Shown piece after piece: positions 27,088 to 36,431 of a stretch of DNA of 64,000 nt. The notes below the pieces were generated by a model, which saw nothing but the letters and a program-made list of their open reading frames with translations, made no database searches and was not told the DNA's origin. How positions within the stretch are numbered: position 1 is the first letter of the stretch; each line of letters begins with the position of its first letter. Both the position numbers and the translations under genes were made by a program. Source of the DNA: Planifilum fimeticola (lineage in GTDB: Bacteria > Bacillota > Bacilli > Thermoactinomycetales > DSM-44946); contig NZ_PVNE01000012.1 in assembly GCF_003001905.1 (NCBI RefSeq), forward strand, positions 38,291-102,290. Reading direction: 5' to 3'.

Positions 27088-27245
27088 TCATTTTCTGCCT
27101 ATGGGACGGAAGGGGTTGGAAGTGGAACCGCAAGATGATCCGACTTAAGATCCATAAAAATCGCTTCCGGCGTGTTATGACGATGCATTGCCCGCAGTGC
27201 GCCGGAAAAGGTTTTGCGGCGGAAAGGATCGATTCGTGTTATTGA
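27084..27245 (+). CDS. Candidate 53-residue basic CxxC small protein overlapping the larC stop
   Basis: A frame starting GTG at 27084 overlaps the larC stop (GTGA) and has GGGGAG just upstream. It codes for 53 residues: an aromatic and basic N-terminal part (FCLWDGRGWKWNRKM) and a C-terminal HCPQCAGKGF with a CxxC that resembles a zinc-knuckle half-site. I know no family for it. The exact stop/start overlap is the main support; chance is a real possibility. Confidence 0.3.
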   Translation: MIIFCLWDGRGWKWNRKMIRLKIHKNRFRRVMTMHCPQCAGKGFAAERIDSCY

Positions 27246-27272
27246 AATATATGGGAGTATGGGAGGGAGCCT

Positions 27273-28892
27273 GTGATGATTCGGTCAAGGAAGGGATTTG
27301 CCGTTGTAGCTGCGATGTTGTTGGTGGCGGCGTTGGCGCTTCCAGCCGTGCACGCTGCGCCGGACACGCCCTATTACGGGAAAGAGTTTTCCCAGCCGGA
27401 GAAGGTGCTTAAGCTTTTTCCCGATCCGGACGTGCGGTTTGAAACGCCCGCCTTCACTTCCGGCCTGGAGCGTTTCACCAGCCAGGAGGAAATGGTCCAA
27501 TTCCTGCGAAAGCTGGATCGGAGCAGTCCCTGGACCGTCATGAAATCCCTCGGGCGCTCCCAGGAGGGACGGGAGATGCCGGTCCTCTTTTTCAAAAGGG
27601 GGAGCGGAAAGGGGAAACCCACCGTCTGGCTGCAGGGGCAGATCCACGGCAACGAGCCGGCCGCCGGGGAAGCGATGCTGGTGATGGCACAAAAATTGGC
27701 CGGGGAATACGGGAGGAAACTGCTGAAGCACATCAATGTGGTGCTGGTACCCCGGGTCAATCCGGATGGCTCCTATGCCTTCGAGCGCAGGATGGCCAAC
27801 GGAATGGACGGCAACCGGGACCATTTGAAGTTTGACACGCCGGAGGCGCGGGCGATCCACTCCCTCTACAATCAAGTGCAGCCGGAAGTGGTGATCGATG
27901 CCCACGAATACAATCCGGACCCGGCGCTGCTGAAGGATGTGGGGAAGGAAGGGGCCCTGAAGTATCACGATCTGCTGATCCTCTCCGGGAAAAACCTGAA
28001 CATTCCCGAGGAGATTCGCGATTTTGCCGACGGCGTGATGGTGAAGGAGGCCAAAGCTCGCCTGGCGAAACAGGGTTTTTCCAGCGGTGACTATTACACG
28101 GCCGCCAAGAGGGACGGGCAATTGGAAATCACCGAAGGGGGTCCGGAACCCCGCATCGGGCGCAACAGCTTTGCGCTGAAACCCGCCCTCTCTTTCCTGG
28201 TGGAGACCCGGGGCATCGGCATCGGGCGGGAGAATTTCCTGCGCCGCGTGGCCGCTCAGGTGACGACCCATCAGAGTCTGCTGGAGACCGCCGCTTCCCG
28301 TGCGGACCGGATCCACCGGCTGGTTGACGGGGCCCGGAAGGAGATCGTCGGGAAAGGGAAAAGGGTCGGGGACGACGATGAAGTGATCGTCACCAGCAAG
28401 GCGAAGGAATATCCCGCAACCCTGCCGGTGGTGGATATCGCCGAGGCGAAGGTGAAGGAGATCCCCGTCCGCTACTTCAGCCACACCGAAGGGGAAGCGG
28501 ACCTCACCCGGGAACGGCCCCTGGCCTACCTGCTGAAGCCGGAGCAGACGGACGCGGTCCGGCGGCTGAAATACGCCGGCGTGAAGGTGAATCGGCTGAA
28601 GAAGGCCGCCAAGCTGACGGTGGAAAGCTATTTCGTCACCGGGAAGGAGACGCAGGACAGCCCCTATGAGGGCCATCCGCAACATCAAGTGACGACGAAG
28701 GTCGTCGAGAAGACCGTGGTCCTGCCGAAGGGAAGCTGGATCATCCCCATGGACCAGCCGACCGCCAATCTGGCCGCCCTCGCCATGGAACCCGAATCGA
28801 CGGACAGCTATGTCACCTTCGGTTTCATCCCTTCCGAGGCCGGAGAGGAGCTGCCGATTTACCGGTACATGGGGGGAGGAAGCCTGCGGTAA
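27273..28892 (+). CDS. Secreted M14-family zinc metallopeptidase
   Basis: A 539-residue exported carboxypeptidase-like enzyme. A cleavable signal peptide ends near AVHAAP (about residue 29). Zinc ligands are His125 and Glu128 in QIHGNEPAAGE and His211 in IDAHEYNPD; the catalytic Glu is probably Glu311 in FLVETRG. The C-terminal 200 residues form a region with no motif I recognise. The start is GTG at 27273 or the ATG three bases later, both after GGGAGG. It is separated from larC by 185 bases and followed by a terminator, so it is probably its own unit. Confidence 0.88.
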   Translation: MMIRSRKGFAVVAAMLLVAALALPAVHAAPDTPYYGKEFSQPEKVLKLFPDPDVRFETPAFTSGLERFTSQEEMVQFLRKLDRSSPWTVMKSLGRSQEGREMPVLFFKRGSGKGKPTVWLQGQIHGNEPAAGEAMLVMAQKLAGEYGRKLLKHINVVLVPRVNPDGSYAFERRMANGMDGNRDHLKFDTPEARAIHSLYNQVQPEVVIDAHEYNPDPALLKDVGKEGALKYHDLLILSGKNLNIPEEIRDFADGVMVKEAKARLAKQGFSSGDYYTAAKRDGQLEITEGGPEPRIGRNSFALKPALSFLVETRGIGIGRENFLRRVAAQVTTHQSLLETAASRADRIHRLVDGARKEIVGKGKRVGDDDEVIVTSKAKEYPATLPVVDIAEAKVKEIPVRYFSHTEGEADLTRERPLAYLLKPEQTDAVRRLKYAGVKVNRLKKAAKLTVESYFVTGKETQDSPYEGHPQHQVTTKVVEKTVVLPKGSWIIPMDQPTANLAALAMEPESTDSYVTFGFIPSEAGEELPIYRYMGGGSLR

Positions 28893-28936
28893 GCAACATT
28901 CCTTTGGGAGCGGGACAAATTCATATCCACATCGAG

Positions 28937-28968
28937 AGCCATCCGAATTTGTGTCGGATGGCTTTCTT
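28937..28968 (+). terminator. Rho-independent terminator after the M14 peptidase
   Basis: A perfect 10-base-pair stem AGCCATCCGA / TCGGATGGCT with a seven-base loop is followed by TTCTT. It lies 45 bases after the stop codon. Confidence 0.75.
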
Positions 28969-29262
28969 CGGAACTCTAGGTGCTTCTCATGTCATTGTTG
29001 GGCGACGATCCATTAAGTCATTTGCCAATGATCTCATCCGGAGACAAGTTTTTTCAGCAATAACTCCTTGACTTCCTCCATCATATAAAACTGCTTCATC
29101 TGTTATCTTTGCTCCCATAATAACATTTCCCGGTGTTGATCCGGCGGCAAAGAAGGGTTATTTCCGGGCATGGGAAGGGAAGATTCTTGATGGGAAAGGA
29201 AGTTTTCCCTTCCGTTCCTGCCGAACTCGTCATCAGAACATTTCAAAAAGGGGAGAAGGGTT
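28969..29262. other. Gap before the first Gfo/Idh/MocA gene, with a possible gene relic on the minus strand
   Basis: The gap must hold a promoter for the dehydrogenase at 29263, but I see no strong -35/-10. The 12-mer ATCATATAAAAC at about 29080-29091 also occurs in the TRAP operator copy 2. On the minus strand two overlapping short frames look weakly protein-like: MKQFYMMEEVKELLLKKLVS (29099-29034) and a 43-codon frame starting MGAKITDEAVLYDGG (29118-28987). Neither has a good ribosome-binding site; they may be decayed remnants. Confidence 0.35.
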
Positions 29263-30432
29263 TTGGGAAGCATCAAAGTGGGGATTATCGGGACGGGTTT
29301 TTCGGCCAGGTCCCATCTGGAGGCGTTGAGGCGGCTGAACCGGGTGGAAGTGGTGGCGATCGCCTCAAGCAGTCAGGAAAGGGCGGAACAGGTGGCGAAG
29401 GAATTCGGCATTCCCAAGGCGTACGGGGATGCCCGTCAGCTGATCCACGATCCGGAGGTGGAAGCGGTTCACAACTGCACTCCCAATCACCTTCATTTTC
29501 CGATCAACCGCGAGGTGTTGTCGACGGGCAAACACCTCCTGTCGGAAAAACCCCTGGCGCTGAACAGTCAGGAATCCCGACAGCTGATGGAATGGGCGCG
29601 GAAGAGCGAGGGGGTGAGCGGCGTCTGTTTTAACTACCGCCATTATCCGATGGTGGCCGAGGCTCGGGCCGCAATCTCCGGGGGTGAGTACGGCAGGGTT
29701 TATCTGGTTCAGGGGGGGTACCTGCAGGATTGGCTGCTTTACAACACGGATTATAACTGGCGTCTCGAACCGGAGCAGAGCGGAAGCACCCGCGCCATCG
29801 CCGACATCGGATCCCACTGGTGCGATACGGTTCAGCATGTGCTGGGGCGCCGGATCGTGGAGGTGTTCGCCGATCTAAAGACGGTGCATCCCGTCCGTTA
29901 CAAGCCGAAGGGGCCGGTGACCACCTTTGCGAAAAGCGAGGATGGGGACCGGGAGGAGATCCCGATCCACACCGAGGATTGCGGTATCGTTCTGGTCCAT
30001 TTTGAAGGAGGAATCCAGGGGGTGTTCACCGTGTCCCAGGTGAGCGCCGGCAGAAAAAACCGCCTCTACTTCGAGATCTCCGCCGAAAAAGCGAGTTTGG
30101 CCTGGGACCAGGAGGAGCCGAACCGCTTGTGGATCGGAAAGCGGGAGGAGGCCAACCGGGAGCTGCTCAGGGATCCGTCGATTCTTTCGGAGCCGGCCGC
30201 GTCGATGGCCCATTACCCCGGAGGGCATCAGGAGGGGTGGCCGGACGGCTTGAAGAATCTGCTGATCGATTTCTACGAAGAAGTGAGAAGGAAGAAAGAG
30301 GGTGGGGAAGCGGCAAGCGGCGGAAAAACCCCGTCCTTTGCCACCTTTGAAGACGGCCACCGGATCATGGTGTTGATCGAGGCCGTTCTGGAAAGCCATC
30401 GGACGAAGAGATGGGTGGGGGTGGAAGAGTAG
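29263..30432 (+). CDS. Gfo/Idh/MocA-family oxidoreductase
   Basis: NAD(P)-dependent sugar or polyol dehydrogenase of 389 residues. The Rossmann motif is KVGIIGTGFSARSHL; the catalytic lysine is in LLSEKPLALN; family blocks HNCTPNHLHF and ADIGSHWCDTVQHVLG are present. The start is TTG at 29263 after GGGGAGAAGGG. It is monocistronic, with terminators on both sides. The extended C-terminal domain resembles members acting on glucose-like sugars or inositols, but the substrate cannot be named. Confidence 0.88.
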   Translation: MGSIKVGIIGTGFSARSHLEALRRLNRVEVVAIASSSQERAEQVAKEFGIPKAYGDARQLIHDPEVEAVHNCTPNHLHFPINREVLSTGKHLLSEKPLALNSQESRQLMEWARKSEGVSGVCFNYRHYPMVAEARAAISGGEYGRVYLVQGGYLQDWLLYNTDYNWRLEPEQSGSTRAIADIGSHWCDTVQHVLGRRIVEVFADLKTVHPVRYKPKGPVTTFAKSEDGDREEIPIHTEDCGIVLVHFEGGIQGVFTVSQVSAGRKNRLYFEISAEKASLAWDQEEPNRLWIGKREEANRELLRDPSILSEPAASMAHYPGGHQEGWPDGLKNLLIDFYEEVRRKKEGGEAASGGKTPSFATFEDGHRIMVLIEAVLESHRTKRWVGVEE

Positions 30433-30443
30433 GAGAAAGAAAG

Positions 30444-30478
30444 CGAAAAACGCCTTTCCGGGGAGGGGGCGTTTTTCG
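30444..30478 (+). terminator. Rho-independent terminator
   Basis: An 11-base-pair stem CGAAAAACGCC / GGCGTTTTTCG flanks a GC-rich loop, with the T tract built into the 3' arm. It begins 12 bases after the stop of the dehydrogenase gene. Confidence 0.75.
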
Positions 30479-30507
30479 GTTGTTGCGGGGCTGGTAGATC
30501 GAAAAGA

Positions 30508-30545
30508 TTGACAAGTTGACTCCCTATCCTATCATCCATTAGGAT
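30508..30545 (+). promoter_or_regulatory. Sigma-A promoter with overlapping inverted repeat before the AbrB-type gene
   Basis: TTGACA (30508-30513), a 16-base spacer and TATCAT (30530-30535) form a good promoter about 55 bases before the start at 30591. A perfect inverted repeat ATCCTA/TAGGAT (30526-30545) overlaps the -10, a position suited to a repressor. Confidence 0.55.
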
Positions 30546-30590
30546 GTGGGAAAAGCACCCCGGCAATCCGAACCGAAGAAGGAATGAAAA

Positions 30591-31661
30591 ATGACAGCCA
30601 TAAGACGTCTCTTGTTCACAGGAACAGTTGCCGCCATCGGCGGGGTTTCCTTTTTTTTGTTGGGCCTTCCCCTCCCGTTTCTCCTGGGGGCCATGTCGGC
30701 GACGGCACTCCTGCAGACGCTCCGTTCCGACCCCTTGCCCGCTCCGCAAAGCGTCACCCAATTTGCTCAGTCGTTGATCGGCGTGAGTATCGGCTGTTCC
30801 TTTTCCCTCTCTTTTTATCAGTCGCTGATCGGGCTGGCGGTTCCGCTGATCGTTTATCTCCTGTCGGTCATGGTTCTGGGGCTTGTTTCGGGTATTTTGC
30901 TTTTCAAACTGTCCGATTTGGACGGAATGACCGCCCTCTTTTGCTGCGTTCCCGGAGGGGCCTCCGAGATGATCAGTTACTCGGAAGCTTACGGGGCGGA
31001 TTCCCGGATCGTCGCCACCTACCATACGGCGCGGATCGTGCTCATCATCGTCTCCATGACGTTTTTGGCCCCCTGGCTGGCGGGAAGCCCGAGCGCCGGA
31101 TCCACCGCCGGCGGAGCGGGAAACTCCCTCGATCTTTTCGCTTTCTGGACGCCGGTGTTGCTGGTGATCGGGACGCTCGCCTGGTGGCTGTCTACCCGGA
31201 TCCGGTTCCGCGCCGCTTCCTTTTTGCTGGCCGTTTTGCTGGGCGTTATCGGCAATGGAGTGTTGTTTCATTTGGACAAGGCACCGCTGACGTTTACCAT
31301 GATCGGCCAGATGCTCCTGGGCATCTCGGTCGGATCGAAGTTCGACCGCGCCACCTGGATCCGGATCGTCCGGTTGGGGAAGACGATGATGCTCGTCATG
31401 ATGTTTACGCTGTTGATTTCCCTGGGCATCGGCTATCTGTTTTACCGGGTCACTTCCGCCGGTTTGGTGACCAGCCTGTTGGCCACCATCCCCGGCGGCG
31501 CAGCGGAGATGGCCACCATCGCGCTCACCCTCGGCTGTGACGTGACCTTGGTTGCCGCCATCCAAATGATCCGGCTCTTCACCATGTTTATGGTGGCGCC
31601 GGGGATGACGATCTGGCTGGGGAGGCGCCTCGCCGCCAGGGAGACGGAAGGGAAAGGCTGA
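30591..31661 (+). CDS. AbrB-family membrane protein (duplicated AbrB domain, possible transporter)
   Basis: A 356-residue integral membrane protein with about ten hydrophobic segments in two similar halves. Each half contains a CVPGGASEM or TIPGGAAEMATIAL box, characteristic of the membrane AbrB family (sometimes misnamed ammonia monooxygenase). It is unrelated to the DNA-binding AbrB regulator. Function is not established; the fold suggests a permease. It follows a clear promoter and is probably a single gene, convergent with the hemerythrin gene 17 bases beyond. Confidence 0.82.
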   Translation: MTAIRRLLFTGTVAAIGGVSFFLLGLPLPFLLGAMSATALLQTLRSDPLPAPQSVTQFAQSLIGVSIGCSFSLSFYQSLIGLAVPLIVYLLSVMVLGLVSGILLFKLSDLDGMTALFCCVPGGASEMISYSEAYGADSRIVATYHTARIVLIIVSMTFLAPWLAGSPSAGSTAGGAGNSLDLFAFWTPVLLVIGTLAWWLSTRIRFRAASFLLAVLLGVIGNGVLFHLDKAPLTFTMIGQMLLGISVGSKFDRATWIRIVRLGKTMMLVMMFTLLISLGIGYLFYRVTSAGLVTSLLATIPGGAAEMATIALTLGCDVTLVAAIQMIRLFTMFMVAPGMTIWLGRRLAARETEGKG

Positions 31662-31678
31662 CGCCCGGCAACGCACAT

Positions 31679-32206
31679 TTACACCGGCCGATTGACGTCT
31701 CTGGCGATCGCCCTCTTCTCATCCTCGGTCAAAATTACGCTGAACAGGGGAAACAGGTAGTGGTCTTCCTTTTCGATGTGTTTTTTCAGCAGGTAGGCAA
31801 GCAGCCCCATTTTCTGAATCAGTTCCTGGGAGGGGTTTTCGGGATCGTGGCCTTCAAACATGGCCAACGCCTCCCTGTGATGTTTCCGGATGACGTCGTG
31901 TTCGCTTTTTAATTTGGCGATGGGTCCCACTTCCGTCTCCGGAATGTGGTTTTCGAGCCGGGAGAGAATGTACTTTTCTTCAAAAAGAAAGTGATGTTCC
32001 AACTCGTGACCGATTTGATTCAAAGCCTCCCGGTAGATTTCGGAGTCGTAACCCTCCCGGACCCGGTCCATCAATCGGCTCAGCGAGGCGTGCTCTTCGA
32101 TGAAGGAATGCAACTCGGGAGCGACGATCGCCATGATTTTGTCCACTTCCTGCGCGCTCGTCCGCTTCCAATCCGTAAGATCCAGTTTGGGTTGATATTT
32201 TGCCAT
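31679..32206 (-). CDS. Hemerythrin-like domain protein
   Basis: A 175-residue four-helix protein with the His/Glu pattern of hemerythrin HHE domains: ELHSFIEEHASL, HELEHHFLFEEKYIL, SEHDVIRKHHREAL and KKHIEKEDHYLFPLF. These residues bind a di-iron centre used in oxygen or NO sensing, iron handling or redox repair (as in the RIC/YtfE-related group). GAGGAGG lies seven bases before the ATG. Transcribed toward the AbrB-type gene with almost no gap, so the two converge. No partner gene is apparent. Confidence 0.88.
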   Translation of the reverse strand: MAKYQPKLDLTDWKRTSAQEVDKIMAIVAPELHSFIEEHASLSRLMDRVREGYDSEIYREALNQIGHELEHHFLFEEKYILSRLENHIPETEVGPIAKLKSEHDVIRKHHREALAMFEGHDPENPSQELIQKMGLLAYLLKKHIEKEDHYLFPLFSVILTEDEKRAIARDVNRPV

Positions 32207-32427
32207 TTCGATGCCTCCTCACCGGCTGGCGAATTTCGTTGTCGGACGCGGGCAGCATCCGTGACGGGACGACAGCGGTTGTTAAGCCCCGTTCATGGTC
32301 AGCATATCACACCTTTCATCGTTTCCAATCACGGAGAAACCAGCGATTTGTGACAAAGGGAGAACAATCTTTTCAAAATGCGATGAACGTCCAATGGTGC
32401 TGGAGAGAGAATGGGAGGAGATAAGGC

Positions 32428-33477
32428 ATGACCATTCAGGTGGGCCTGATCGGCTACGGCATGTCCGGCGCGGTGTTTCATGCTCCGCTGATCCGGCATG
32501 TGGAGGGTTTGAAATTGGCGGCGGTCGTCTCGAGCAAGCCCGAAAAGGTGCTGGGGGAAAATCCGGGGGTGGAGGTGCTCTCCTCCCCGGAGGAGTTGCT
32601 CGCCCGAAAGGATATCTCCCTCATCGTCATCACGACACCCAATACCCTCCATTACCCTTTGGCCAAGGCGGCCATTGACGCCGGCAAGCACGTGGTCGTC
32701 GAGAAACCCTTTACGGTCACCTCCGGAGAGGCGGAGGAGCTGATCGACCTGGCCCGGAAACGGGGGGTTTTGCTCAGCGTGTACCACAACCGGCGGTGGG
32801 ACGGTGATTTTCTCACCGTGCGCCGCCTGGTGGAATCCGGTTGCCTGGGTGATCTCGCCCTGTACGAAGCCCACTATGACCGCTATCGCCCGAAAGTCCG
32901 CGACCGCTGGCGGGAATGGGATCTGCCGGGATCGGGGACCCTGTACGACCTGGGCTCCCACCTGATCGACCAGGCTCTGGTGTTGTTCGGCCCGCCCCGG
33001 ACGGTCTGGGCGGATTTGGGGGCTCAGCGGCCCGGGGCGAAGGCCGTCGACTATTTTCATCTGGTGTTGGACTACGGGTCTCTGAAAGCGATCCTGCATT
33101 CCGGTTCGCTGGTGCGCAGGCCGGGGCCGCGCTTTCAGCTGCACGGGGAAAAGGGGAGTTTTATCAAATACGGGATGGATCCCCAGGAGGATCAGCTGAA
33201 ACAGGGCGCATCTCCCGGGGATCCGGGATACGGAAGGGAGCGGGAGGAGGATCACGGAGAGATCACCGTCAATCTGAACGGGCTGACGGTAAGGGGGCGG
33301 GTGGAAACCCTGCCGGGGAATTATGCTTCCTATTACGAGGCAGTGGTGGAGGCGATTTCCTCGAATCGTCCGGTCCCCGTCCCCCCCGAAGAGGCCCGGG
33401 ACGTGATTCGGGTGATCGAATGCGCCATTCGCAGCGACCGGGAGAAGCGGGCAGTGGCATTCGGGCGGTCCAAGTAA
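32428..33477 (+). CDS. Gfo/Idh/MocA-family oxidoreductase (scyllo-inositol dehydrogenase-like)
   Basis: NAD(P)-dependent dehydrogenase of 349 residues. The N-terminal IGYGMSGAVFHAPLI, the lysine motif VVVEKPFTVTSGEA, YHNRRWDGDFLTVRRL and GTLYDLGSHLIDQAL match the YdgJ/YvaA/IolW group of scyllo-inositol or sugar dehydrogenases. The start ATG at 32428 follows GGGAGGAG. It stands alone and converges with the GH31 gene across a hairpin. It is a different subgroup from the homolog at 29263. Confidence 0.9.
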   Translation: MTIQVGLIGYGMSGAVFHAPLIRHVEGLKLAAVVSSKPEKVLGENPGVEVLSSPEELLARKDISLIVITTPNTLHYPLAKAAIDAGKHVVVEKPFTVTSGEAEELIDLARKRGVLLSVYHNRRWDGDFLTVRRLVESGCLGDLALYEAHYDRYRPKVRDRWREWDLPGSGTLYDLGSHLIDQALVLFGPPRTVWADLGAQRPGAKAVDYFHLVLDYGSLKAILHSGSLVRRPGPRFQLHGEKGSFIKYGMDPQEDQLKQGASPGDPGYGREREEDHGEITVNLNGLTVRGRVETLPGNYASYYEAVVEAISSNRPVPVPPEEARDVIRVIECAIRSDREKRAVAFGRSK

Positions 33478-33480
33478 AGC

Positions 33481-33511
33481 AGCGGACGGCGGGAGTCCCC
33501 CGCCGTCCGCT
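33481..33511. terminator. Strong hairpin between convergent genes, probable bidirectional terminator
   Basis: A perfect 13-base-pair GC-rich stem (AGCGGACGGCGGG / CCCGCCGTCCGCT) with a five-base loop sits three bases after the stop at 33477 and 63 bases beyond the minus-strand GH31 stop. A T tract is nearly absent on the plus side, so termination may rely on the stem alone. Confidence 0.6.
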
Positions 33512-33573
33512 CCATTGACGGATCGAAACCATGGACGGGATGGTTGCGTTCATTTGCCGCGGAAGGATAGAAT

Positions 33574-36390
33574 TCAGCGCTTCGTTTGATACACGTTGAT
33601 TTCCGCTGCCGAACCGTATCCATTGACCCCTTCAACGGCCACCAGTTTGATATAAGCCGCGTCGACAGGGGAGAATCGGATGCGCTTTTCCGTTTTATCC
33701 TGCGCCCAGGGGCCGCTGGCTACCTCATGATAATGGATACCGTCCGTGCTTGCCAGGAGTTGATATTTTGTGATGATCCCGTTGGTGCCGGTATCCTGTC
33801 TGGGCAAATAGCGAACCTCATCGATTCGGTACTCACCGTCCAGATGAATGGTGATCGATTGCGGCAGCGGATCTTTTTTGGACCAATCGGTATGCCACAT
33901 GGTCATCTTGTTGCCGTCAATGGCATGTTCAGCCGGATCGCGTCCTTCTTCTTCGCTCGTGGCCGTTGCCGTCATCCGGGACTGGGGGATTTGACGGGGA
34001 TCCAATATTCTGCATCTCAGCAGCTCTTCTTCCGTGTACCTTTTATTGCGGTGCTTATAACTGGCGGCAGCGGTCATGTGGTAGACCCCCGGAGCCGCAT
34101 CGGAAGGTGGCGTGACTTCGAAGGTGGCGGTTTCCCGCTGGCCTCCGCGGATTTTGTCAAATTTCGTCTTGGAAGTTTTCGTGACGGTCCACCCCTCGGG
34201 CGGAGTCAGCGACAACTCCACATTCTCCACGTCGGTGTCGTCCTGATTCACAAAGGTGACCTTAACTTCCCCGGGGTTCCCCGGAACCCATTCCTCGTAT
34301 CCCTCCACCTCAAACCATGCAAGCGGCTTTTTGTTTTTGGAGCGGAAGGCTTTCATTACCATGCCCGTCTCGGGAGAGCCCAATTTCACAAAGACGGGAT
34401 TTTTGTGAAGCGGAGCGGCGTAATTTCTGATCGTCGTCGGCCCTTTAACGATTTTCCCGTTTCGGACATCATACCAATGGCCCGGCGGAATGTAGATGTC
34501 CCGCGTCGAAGCTTCCGTCAGGACCGGGGCGGCCATCACGGTGTCCCCCAGCAGCCATTGATCTGTGATCGTGTAGGTTTCTTCCTCGTCAGGGAAGTTG
34601 AAAAACAGGGGTTTCATGATCGGTTCTCCAGTTTTGACCGCTCTTTGCACCTGTTTCCATATATAAGGAGTCAGGCGCTTGTGTTCCTCGATGGCCGCTC
34701 GATAAAGGACGACCGTCTCGTTGTCGTAGTCGTTTGTCTCCCCCGTATCGGCATGGGTCATGCCCAAAGGAGATGTGGATGAATACATGATCGGCATAAG
34801 GGACGAGGCTTGCGCCCAACGGACCAACGTCTCCTTTTTGGGCGGCGGGCCGTGAAGGGAGCCGCCGATCATGTCTGTGGTGACAAAGGGATAACCGATC
34901 GTCGAGATCGCCAAATTCTGGGTTACGGCCGCTTGCAGGGAACCCCAATCCGTGTCTTTGTCAACCTGGCGTGTGACAAATCCGTACTTCTGGCTGCCGC
35001 TCCACGATATTCGGATGCCCGCCCCTTGCAGATCAAATTGATCGGCAAGCTCCGCCCCCAAAGTGAGATAATCCAGGGCATCAAAGCCTGAACGTGGAGC
35101 GCATCGCTCATCGAAGAAACGCGTATCGAATTTGAAGCCGTCCACCCCGTATCGTTCCATCAGGGTCTTCAGTTTGTTTACATACCATTGTCGGGCTTCC
35201 GGATTGGCGAGATCGATAATTCCCGCCGTTCCGTTCCACCATGTCACTTCGCAGGTTTGATTCGGATCTCGGGCGTCTTTGAGCAAATATCCTTTTTCCT
35301 CCGCCAGTTTGTAGTTCTCGGAATCCTGATTGATCCATAGGGTCGTCCACAATCCAAAGTCGAAGCCGAGCTCATGGATTCGGTCCACCATGGCCTTGGG
35401 ATCCGGGAACTTTTCGGCGTCGAATGTGAAGTTGCCGTAATTGGATTCCCACTTGTCGTCCAACTGAACGGTGTGCCCGCTCAGGTCGTTGTTGGCCAGT
35501 CCCTCCGCATACTCGATCACTTTTGCCTGATCCACTTTTTCGTAAAACTGGGCCCATGTATTCCAGAGAGGCAGTCTGTATTGTTCATAAACGTTGTCGC
35601 TTTTTTCGGGCTTGCCCACAATACCGATATAATCGTAAAAGACTTCCGTCGGCGTATTTTCGACAAACACCACGGCGTTGAACGCGTCCGTGTCCTTGAT
35701 GAAGAATTTTCCCAGACCATCGTTCTTGTCGTTGATGGCGACGTCCATGAGCGATTGGGTGTCCACCCACAAGCCGACGGCCTTGGAAGTAAACCAGAAC
35801 GGATCGATCATCAGATAGCTCGCCGGGCCGAACATGCTGTTGCGGACTTGCCCGGTATCGAGCGGCCACGGTTGCGTCCGGTTGCTTGTTTCCCCATGTC
35901 CGTACCAGTGGCCGGACGAGGTGAGATCGTAAACAAAACCCAACTGGTCCGCTTTGAGCCGTTCTTCCTGATTTTTGTCCGTGACGGATGCGATGATCCG
36001 GTAACGGTTCGTTTCCGGCACAATCCGAACATGCAATAGGTGATCGGGAGACGTGGTTGCCAGCCCCAGGTGCAGGGTCTTGCCGTCCCAATGCCATGTT
36101 TTGACTTCCGTGGCGTGATACCACTCCCCGTCAACCATAAACCGGACGGGACCATCTTGGTCGCCGGAAGAAGCGGTTGACATGACGACTTCGTCGTTTC
36201 GCTTCGTCGTGATCCTAAAGGGTGAAGAGGTGATTTCCACGCGATAACCCGAGGTGCTTAGCAGAATCTCGCCGGATGCCTCTGACGCCGAGACGGAGCT
36301 GTTTTGCGTTGCGGAGTCGCCTTGCGCGAGAGAAGGTTGTAACAGAAGAACGAGACACAGCACAACGGGGATCCAGATTCTTCGTTTCAA
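33574..36390 (-). CDS. Secreted multidomain GH31 glycoside hydrolase with NEW3 and discoidin-type domains
   Basis: A 938-residue exported enzyme. Order: signal peptide (1 to about 23), N-terminal GH31 galactose-mutarotase-like part, (beta/alpha)8 barrel (about 270-600) with probable nucleophile Asp422 in VDGFKFDTRFF and acid/base region around D477-D481 before Trp482, a beta domain, a NEW3-like domain (VKVTFVNQDDTDVENVELSL), and a C-terminal F5/8 (discoidin) carbohydrate-binding domain. GH31 enzymes cleave alpha-linked glucose, xylose or related sugars; the substrate is not readable. The start is TTG at 36390 after AGGAGG. It is a single gene diverging from the mannose-type PTS operon, which may import its product. 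Confidence 0.9.
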   Translation of the reverse strand: MKRRIWIPVVLCLVLLLQPSLAQGDSATQNSSVSASEASGEILLSTSGYRVEITSSPFRITTKRNDEVVMSTASSGDQDGPVRFMVDGEWYHATEVKTWHWDGKTLHLGLATTSPDHLLHVRIVPETNRYRIIASVTDKNQEERLKADQLGFVYDLTSSGHWYGHGETSNRTQPWPLDTGQVRNSMFGPASYLMIDPFWFTSKAVGLWVDTQSLMDVAINDKNDGLGKFFIKDTDAFNAVVFVENTPTEVFYDYIGIVGKPEKSDNVYEQYRLPLWNTWAQFYEKVDQAKVIEYAEGLANNDLSGHTVQLDDKWESNYGNFTFDAEKFPDPKAMVDRIHELGFDFGLWTTLWINQDSENYKLAEEKGYLLKDARDPNQTCEVTWWNGTAGIIDLANPEARQWYVNKLKTLMERYGVDGFKFDTRFFDERCAPRSGFDALDYLTLGAELADQFDLQGAGIRISWSGSQKYGFVTRQVDKDTDWGSLQAAVTQNLAISTIGYPFVTTDMIGGSLHGPPPKKETLVRWAQASSLMPIMYSSTSPLGMTHADTGETNDYDNETVVLYRAAIEEHKRLTPYIWKQVQRAVKTGEPIMKPLFFNFPDEEETYTITDQWLLGDTVMAAPVLTEASTRDIYIPPGHWYDVRNGKIVKGPTTIRNYAAPLHKNPVFVKLGSPETGMVMKAFRSKNKKPLAWFEVEGYEEWVPGNPGEVKVTFVNQDDTDVENVELSLTPPEGWTVTKTSKTKFDKIRGGQRETATFEVTPPSDAAPGVYHMTAAASYKHRNKRYTEEELLRCRILDPRQIPQSRMTATATSEEEGRDPAEHAIDGNKMTMWHTDWSKKDPLPQSITIHLDGEYRIDEVRYLPRQDTGTNGIITKYQLLASTDGIHYHEVASGPWAQDKTEKRIRFSPVDAAYIKLVAVEGVNGYGSAAEINVYQTKR

Positions 36391-36431
36391 ATCGACCGCC
36401 TCCTCTTCGCACGAGGGATAACAAGACCGTC

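Noticed and set aside
28987..29118. Small minus-strand gene in the gap before 29263
   Set aside because: Two competing frames, weak ribosome-binding sites and no family. Kept only as a possible relic in the gap entry.
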